Assembly (NCBI RefSeq): GCF_001708445.1
Contig: NZ_CP015637.1
Span: forward strand, 1,985,001 to 2,049,000
Source: Pseudomonas fluorescens
GTDB taxonomy: Bacteria; Pseudomonadota; Gammaproteobacteria; Pseudomonadales; Pseudomonadaceae
DNA length: 64,000 bases
Direction of reading: 5' to 3'
This document shows positions 60,903 to 64,000 of this stretch, piece after piece (position 1 is the first letter of the stretch; each line of letters opens with the position of its first letter). The notes beneath the pieces are model-generated. The model did not search any database. It saw only the letters and a list, made by a program, of their open reading frames with translations, and was not told the origin of the DNA. Made by a program: the position numbers and the translations under genes.

Positions 60903-62110
60903 GCGGGCTCCTTTTGATTCAGCGGCGACAGCGTGGCGTACACCTTTTCCAATTGGCTGGCGGCGACGCTCCAGTCATGGGCGCGGCGCACGTAGGTGCG
61001 GCCGGCTTCCCCCATGGGCGCGGCAGCGCCGGGAAATTGCAGCAGGCGCACCACGGCATCCGCCAGGCTGGTCGCGCTTTGCCCGCCGAGGTAATCCAAC
61101 CCCTCTACCAGATCGAGGCCCGACACGCCCTGATCGGTGCTCGCCAACGGCAACCCGGCCGCGAGCGCCTCCAACACCTTGAGCTTGGAGCCGCCGCCAT
61201 GACGCAACGGCGCGAGAAACACCGAACAGCTCGATTGCAGGGCCAGCAGGTTCGGCACAAAGCCTTGCCATTCGATACGCGGGTCCTGCCAGCGTTCGCG
61301 CCAGCGTGTGGGCATGCCGAAACCACACACGCTCATGCGCGCGTCCGGGCAGTGCTCCCAGACCTTGGGCAGGATCTCATCCAGCGCCCACTCAATCGCA
61401 TCCACATTGGGGGCGTATTCATAGTTGCCGAGGAACAGCACGCGACGCGCCGACGGGTCGGGCCGGGCGCTGGCGAAGTATTGGCAGTCCACGCCATTGA
61501 CCACCACGGGCACCGGCTTGCCAGCGATTTTTTCCAGGACCTGGGCATCGCTGTCGGTCACCGCCACTACCTGCGTTGCCTGGCGCATCACCCGGCGTTC
61601 CCAGCGGGTGTAGCGCCATTGGTCGTAGCGAATAAACGGCAGCGCCCATCGCGGCAAGCGGTCGTAGGTCGCCGCACCCAGGGCCGATTCGACATTGTGT
61701 TCGGTCAGTACAAAGGGTTGGGACTTTCGCGCCAGCGCCTCTTCATAGGGCTGGAAGCTGTAGCTGTGCTCGATCTGCACCACGTCCCAATGTTCATTGA
61801 GCAATTGGCTGAAGGTGTCCTGCAAGGCTCCCGACAGGCCATTCACGCTCGCCAGCAACGGGTAGGGCGCCAACAATCCGGCCACCAGGGTCTTCACGCT
61901 GCGCAATGGGCGGCGCGGCAGGATGATCAGTTGTTCGAGGAAGGCTTCCAGCACCTGGCGATCGGCCAGCGACACCGGGTGCTTGTCATGCAGCAGCAAG
62001 GTGATCCGATGCCCGCGCGCCGCCAGGCTGCGCAACAGGTGGAACTGGCGCGTCTTGCCGCCGCTGGTGGCGGGCCAGGGCGAGTAGGGCAGGATCCATA
62101 AAATGCGCAT
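60893..62110 (-). CDS. pslH: Glycosyltransferase PslH
   Basis: ATG 62110 (MRILWILPYSPWPATSGGKT) gives 405 residues, a GT-B enzyme with the Gly-rich N-terminal loop TSGGKTRQFHLLRSLAARGH, VLFLGNYEYAPNVDAI and LAPLRHGGGSKLKVLEALAAGLP in the donor-binding half. It fits pslH by order and length. It lies 8 bases after pslG. Confidence 0.88.
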   Translation of the reverse strand: MRILWILPYSPWPATSGGKTRQFHLLRSLAARGHRITLLLHDKHPVSLADRQVLEAFLEQLIILPRRPLRSVKTLVAGLLAPYPLLASVNGLSGALQDTFSQLLNEHWDVVQIEHSYSFQPYEEALARKSQPFVLTEHNVESALGAATYDRLPRWALPFIRYDQWRYTRWERRVMRQATQVVAVTDSDAQVLEKIAGKPVPVVVNGVDCQYFASARPDPSARRVLFLGNYEYAPNVDAIEWALDEILPKVWEHCPDARMSVCGFGMPTRWRERWQDPRIEWQGFVPNLLALQSSCSVFLAPLRHGGGSKLKVLEALAAGLPLASTDQGVSGLDLVEGLDYLGGQSATSLADAVVRLLQFPGAAAPMGEAGRTYVRRAHDWSVAASQLEKVYATLSPLNQKEPACA

Positions 62111-62118
62111 GGCTGGCC

Positions 62119-63447
62119 TCAATCCCATAACAGAATTTGCAGGTTTGGCTTGACCGGGAGGGTCAGCCCATTGGTGCCGCTCACCGGGGTTTGCGTGCCG
62201 CGCAGCGGGTCATAGAGGGTTGCGCTGGCAAGGTTTGGCAGGTGTGCGTTACCCCCCTGGGCCGACCAGAAGAACCACAGCTTGCGCCCGTCGGCGCGGG
62301 TCCAGCCGATGCTGAACAGACCGTCGGGCCATGCGTCGGTGGTGGGCGGGTCGCCGGGGGTGAGCGTTGGCCCGCTGACCTCGAGGAAGTGTTTCAAGGC
62401 GGTGTAGACCGGCTTGGGGTTGGCGTCGATGTCGAGCAAACCATAAGACTGATCGCGCACGCTGGCGCGCGGGTCGAGGTCGCTCAAGGTAAACAGGAAG
62501 GTTCGGTCGTAATCCAGCGCGCTCATCAGCGCCAGGCGGCGCACCACGTAATCCGCTTGGCCTTGGAGGGTAACGAGGTCCTGGGCGTCTTTGGGCCCGG
62601 TGTAGGTTGACCAGCCCCATTCGGTGCTCCACAGGGTTTGCACGCCGCTGTTTCGCAGGGCCTGGTTGAGCGCGCGGGTCTTGGCGATAAAGTCCAGGTT
62701 GGCGGGGTCGTTGCCCTCGGGCAATTGGGTGTAGGGGTGATAGGCGATCACCGTGTTCAAACTTGCGACGCCCAGGGCACCGAGGGCGCTGAACAGGTTC
62801 TGGCCGTTGGGCATTTCACCGAAGAACGCCATGCCGGCGGCCACCACCGGTTTATTCGGGTCGACCGCCCTTAGCGCGGCGGCGGTGGCGGTAAGCAGTG
62901 TGGCGTAGCCGGCCGGGTCTGCCGCAGGGCGCCAGAAACCCAGCAGGTTCGGCTCGTTCCACACCTGCCAGGCGTCGACGCTGGGGTAACGCTGGGCCAG
63001 CAGCGCCATGCGTTTGGCGAATACGTTCGGGTCTTTGGGCGGGTACTGGTCCTGGTAAGGCGCACCGGCGGGCGCGGTGGTGGCGAAGGGTGCCGAACCG
63101 ACCAGGTAGAACACCGACTTGAGTTGGTTGTCTTGCAGCTTGCCGACCAGTTGATCCAGCGTCGCGACCTGGTACTGGTTCTCGGCCGGCTCCAGTTGGT
63201 CCCAATGCAGGTCAAGGCGCACCCACTCCAGCCCGAGCGCCTTGAGGCGGTCGATCTGCTTCTGGTAACGCTCAGGGGCAAACCACAGGAACTGCGCGTT
63301 CACTCCCAGGAAGTCCTTCCACACCACCACCTTGCTGCCCTTGAGCACATGGCTCTCGGCGTCGGCCTGGCGGTCCCACAAAAACGCGCTCAGGCCCAGG
63401 GCGGCGACCACGGCCAGGGTGGCAAGGCAGGTACGTTTACGCGCCAT
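62119..63447 (-). CDS. pslG: Glycoside hydrolase PslG (GH39-like)
   Basis: ATG 63447 gives 442 residues, exactly the length of P. aeruginosa PslG. An N-terminal membrane/signal helix (about 6-23) precedes a TIM-barrel glycosidase with acid/base Glu165 in VWNEPN and nucleophile Glu276 in STEWGWS, the same positions as the two catalytic glutamates I recall for PslG. A beta-rich C-terminal domain follows (about 360-440). PslG cleaves Psl in the periplasm and influences chain length and biofilm matrix. It overlaps pslF by 11 bases. Confidence 0.93.
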   Translation of the reverse strand: MARKRTCLATLAVVAALGLSAFLWDRQADAESHVLKGSKVVVWKDFLGVNAQFLWFAPERYQKQIDRLKALGLEWVRLDLHWDQLEPAENQYQVATLDQLVGKLQDNQLKSVFYLVGSAPFATTAPAGAPYQDQYPPKDPNVFAKRMALLAQRYPSVDAWQVWNEPNLLGFWRPAADPAGYATLLTATAAALRAVDPNKPVVAAGMAFFGEMPNGQNLFSALGALGVASLNTVIAYHPYTQLPEGNDPANLDFIAKTRALNQALRNSGVQTLWSTEWGWSTYTGPKDAQDLVTLQGQADYVVRRLALMSALDYDRTFLFTLSDLDPRASVRDQSYGLLDIDANPKPVYTALKHFLEVSGPTLTPGDPPTTDAWPDGLFSIGWTRADGRKLWFFWSAQGGNAHLPNLASATLYDPLRGTQTPVSGTNGLTLPVKPNLQILLWD

Positions 63448-64000
63448 GGTCGGCTCCTGCAACGGCCTCATCGAACAGCTGTACAAACTTTTGCGCGGTC
63501 AACGGCCACAGGCGCTCGCGGCCGATTTCCCCGGCGCGTTCGGCCCAGTCCCGAGCCAGCGACGGCGTGTGTGCCAGGCGCAACAATTGCGCGCTCAGCG
63601 CGGCCACATCGCCCTGGGGATAGATCGCCCCGTTGCCGCTGGCGACTTCTTCGGCAAACGCCCGCGCATCCGACGTGATCGCGCCGCGCCCACAGGCGGC
63701 CGCCCAGGACAACGCGCCACTGGTGCCACGCTGGCGCCCCAGCAGCCCGAGTTTTTTCGATTCGCGATAGGGCAGCACCATCACATGGTGCGCCTGGATC
63801 GTCTGGGCAATCTCGCTGGCCGGCAGGTTCAGTCGCCAGTCGATGGTTCCCGCCAGGCCGAGGTCGGCGATCTGGCGGGTCAGTTGCTCCAGGTAATTGC
63901 CGCCTGCGCCAAATGCCATTTCGGCGGCGGTGCCACCGGCCAGGGTCAGGCGAATACGCTCACGCCATTCGGGGGCTTGCTGGAACACGGCGGCCAAGGC
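63437..64000 (-). CDS. pslF: Glycosyltransferase PslF, C-terminal part (cut by window end)
   Basis: The frame is open to the last base of the window, so only the C-terminal 187 residues are seen. They form the second half of a GT-B glycosyltransferase (IRLTLAGG, the linker EIAQTIQAHHVMVLPYRESK, and SGALSWAAACGRGAITSDAR in the E-x7-E region, though lacking the usual first Glu). Position directly before pslG identifies pslF. The N-terminal half and the rest of the psl operon lie outside. Confidence 0.82.
   Translation of the reverse strand, partial: ALAAVFQQAPEWRERIRLTLAGGTAAEMAFGAGGNYLEQLTRQIADLGLAGTIDWRLNLPASEIAQTIQAHHVMVLPYRESKKLGLLGRQRGTSGALSWAAACGRGAITSDARAFAEEVASGNGAIYPQGDVAALSAQLLRLAHTPSLARDWAERAGEIGRERLWPLTAQKFVQLFDEAVAGADHGA

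Overview
The window looks like chromosomal DNA of a fluorescent pseudomonad, most likely the Pseudomonas fluorescens group. The basis is conserved gene content and order: fpvGHJKCDEF for pyoverdine iron handling, msuEDC-sfnR for methanesulfonate use, the prc neighbourhood, soxR beside its monooxygenase target, and psl exopolysaccharide genes. GC-rich codon use and many REP/REPIN palindromes between genes agree. Species was not determined, and all names rest on reading the sequence without a database search.

Layout. 0-1.5 kb: a FecR anti-sigma gene and its FecI-type sigma factor, which carries an in-frame TGA at codon 22. 1.7-1.96 kb: tRNA-Val(TAC), tRNA-Asp(GTC) and a terminator. 2.1-10.5 kb: a minus-strand Kdp potassium system in the order kdpF-(27-aa ORF)-kdpA-kdpC-kdpB-kdpD-kdpE, so kdpC precedes kdpB. 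11-13.9 kb: a catalase-like protein and a di-haem cytochrome peroxidase in overlapping genes. 14.2-21.6 kb: FKBP lipoprotein, YkvA protein, an HTH gene pair, an EAL-CBS-GGDEF protein, the Prc protease and a quinone oxidoreductase. 21.7-28.2 kb: a HAD hydrolase, an ABC importer with an alkaline-phosphatase-superfamily enzyme, and a divergent GntR/UTRA regulator with two matching operators. 28.3-34.4 kb: the fpvGHJKCDEF operon behind a possible Fur box.

34.9-48.1 kb: this block has a striking architecture. At its left end lies an orphan, tandemly repeated stable-RNA-type promoter pointing left. Just beyond its right end lies the 3' part of a 5S rRNA gene with its terminator, reading right. Both abut the same mosaic REP sequence. 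If the block is inverted in silico, promoter and 5S line up as the two ends of one rRNA operon lacking 16S and 23S. Inside the block are rhtA, a small lipoprotein, an SDR protein, a DsbA-fold isomerase, aminopeptidase P, a cysteine desulfurase, msuEDC-sfnR with a sigma-54 promoter, and soxR with a classic 19-bp-spacer SoxR promoter.

48.4-55.8 kb: a PBP2 gene outside the usual rod-shape cluster, then GFA, AHSA1, DNA polymerase II, GNAT, GST and DUF4174-type genes. 55.85-64 kb: the distal psl operon on the minus strand, pslL-K-J-I-H-G plus the C-terminal part of pslF, cut by the window end.

The clearest functional units are the Kdp potassium pump with its KdpDE sensor, ferripyoverdine reduction and periplasmic iron handling (fpv), FMNH2-dependent desulfonation under SfnR (msu), and Psl synthesis.
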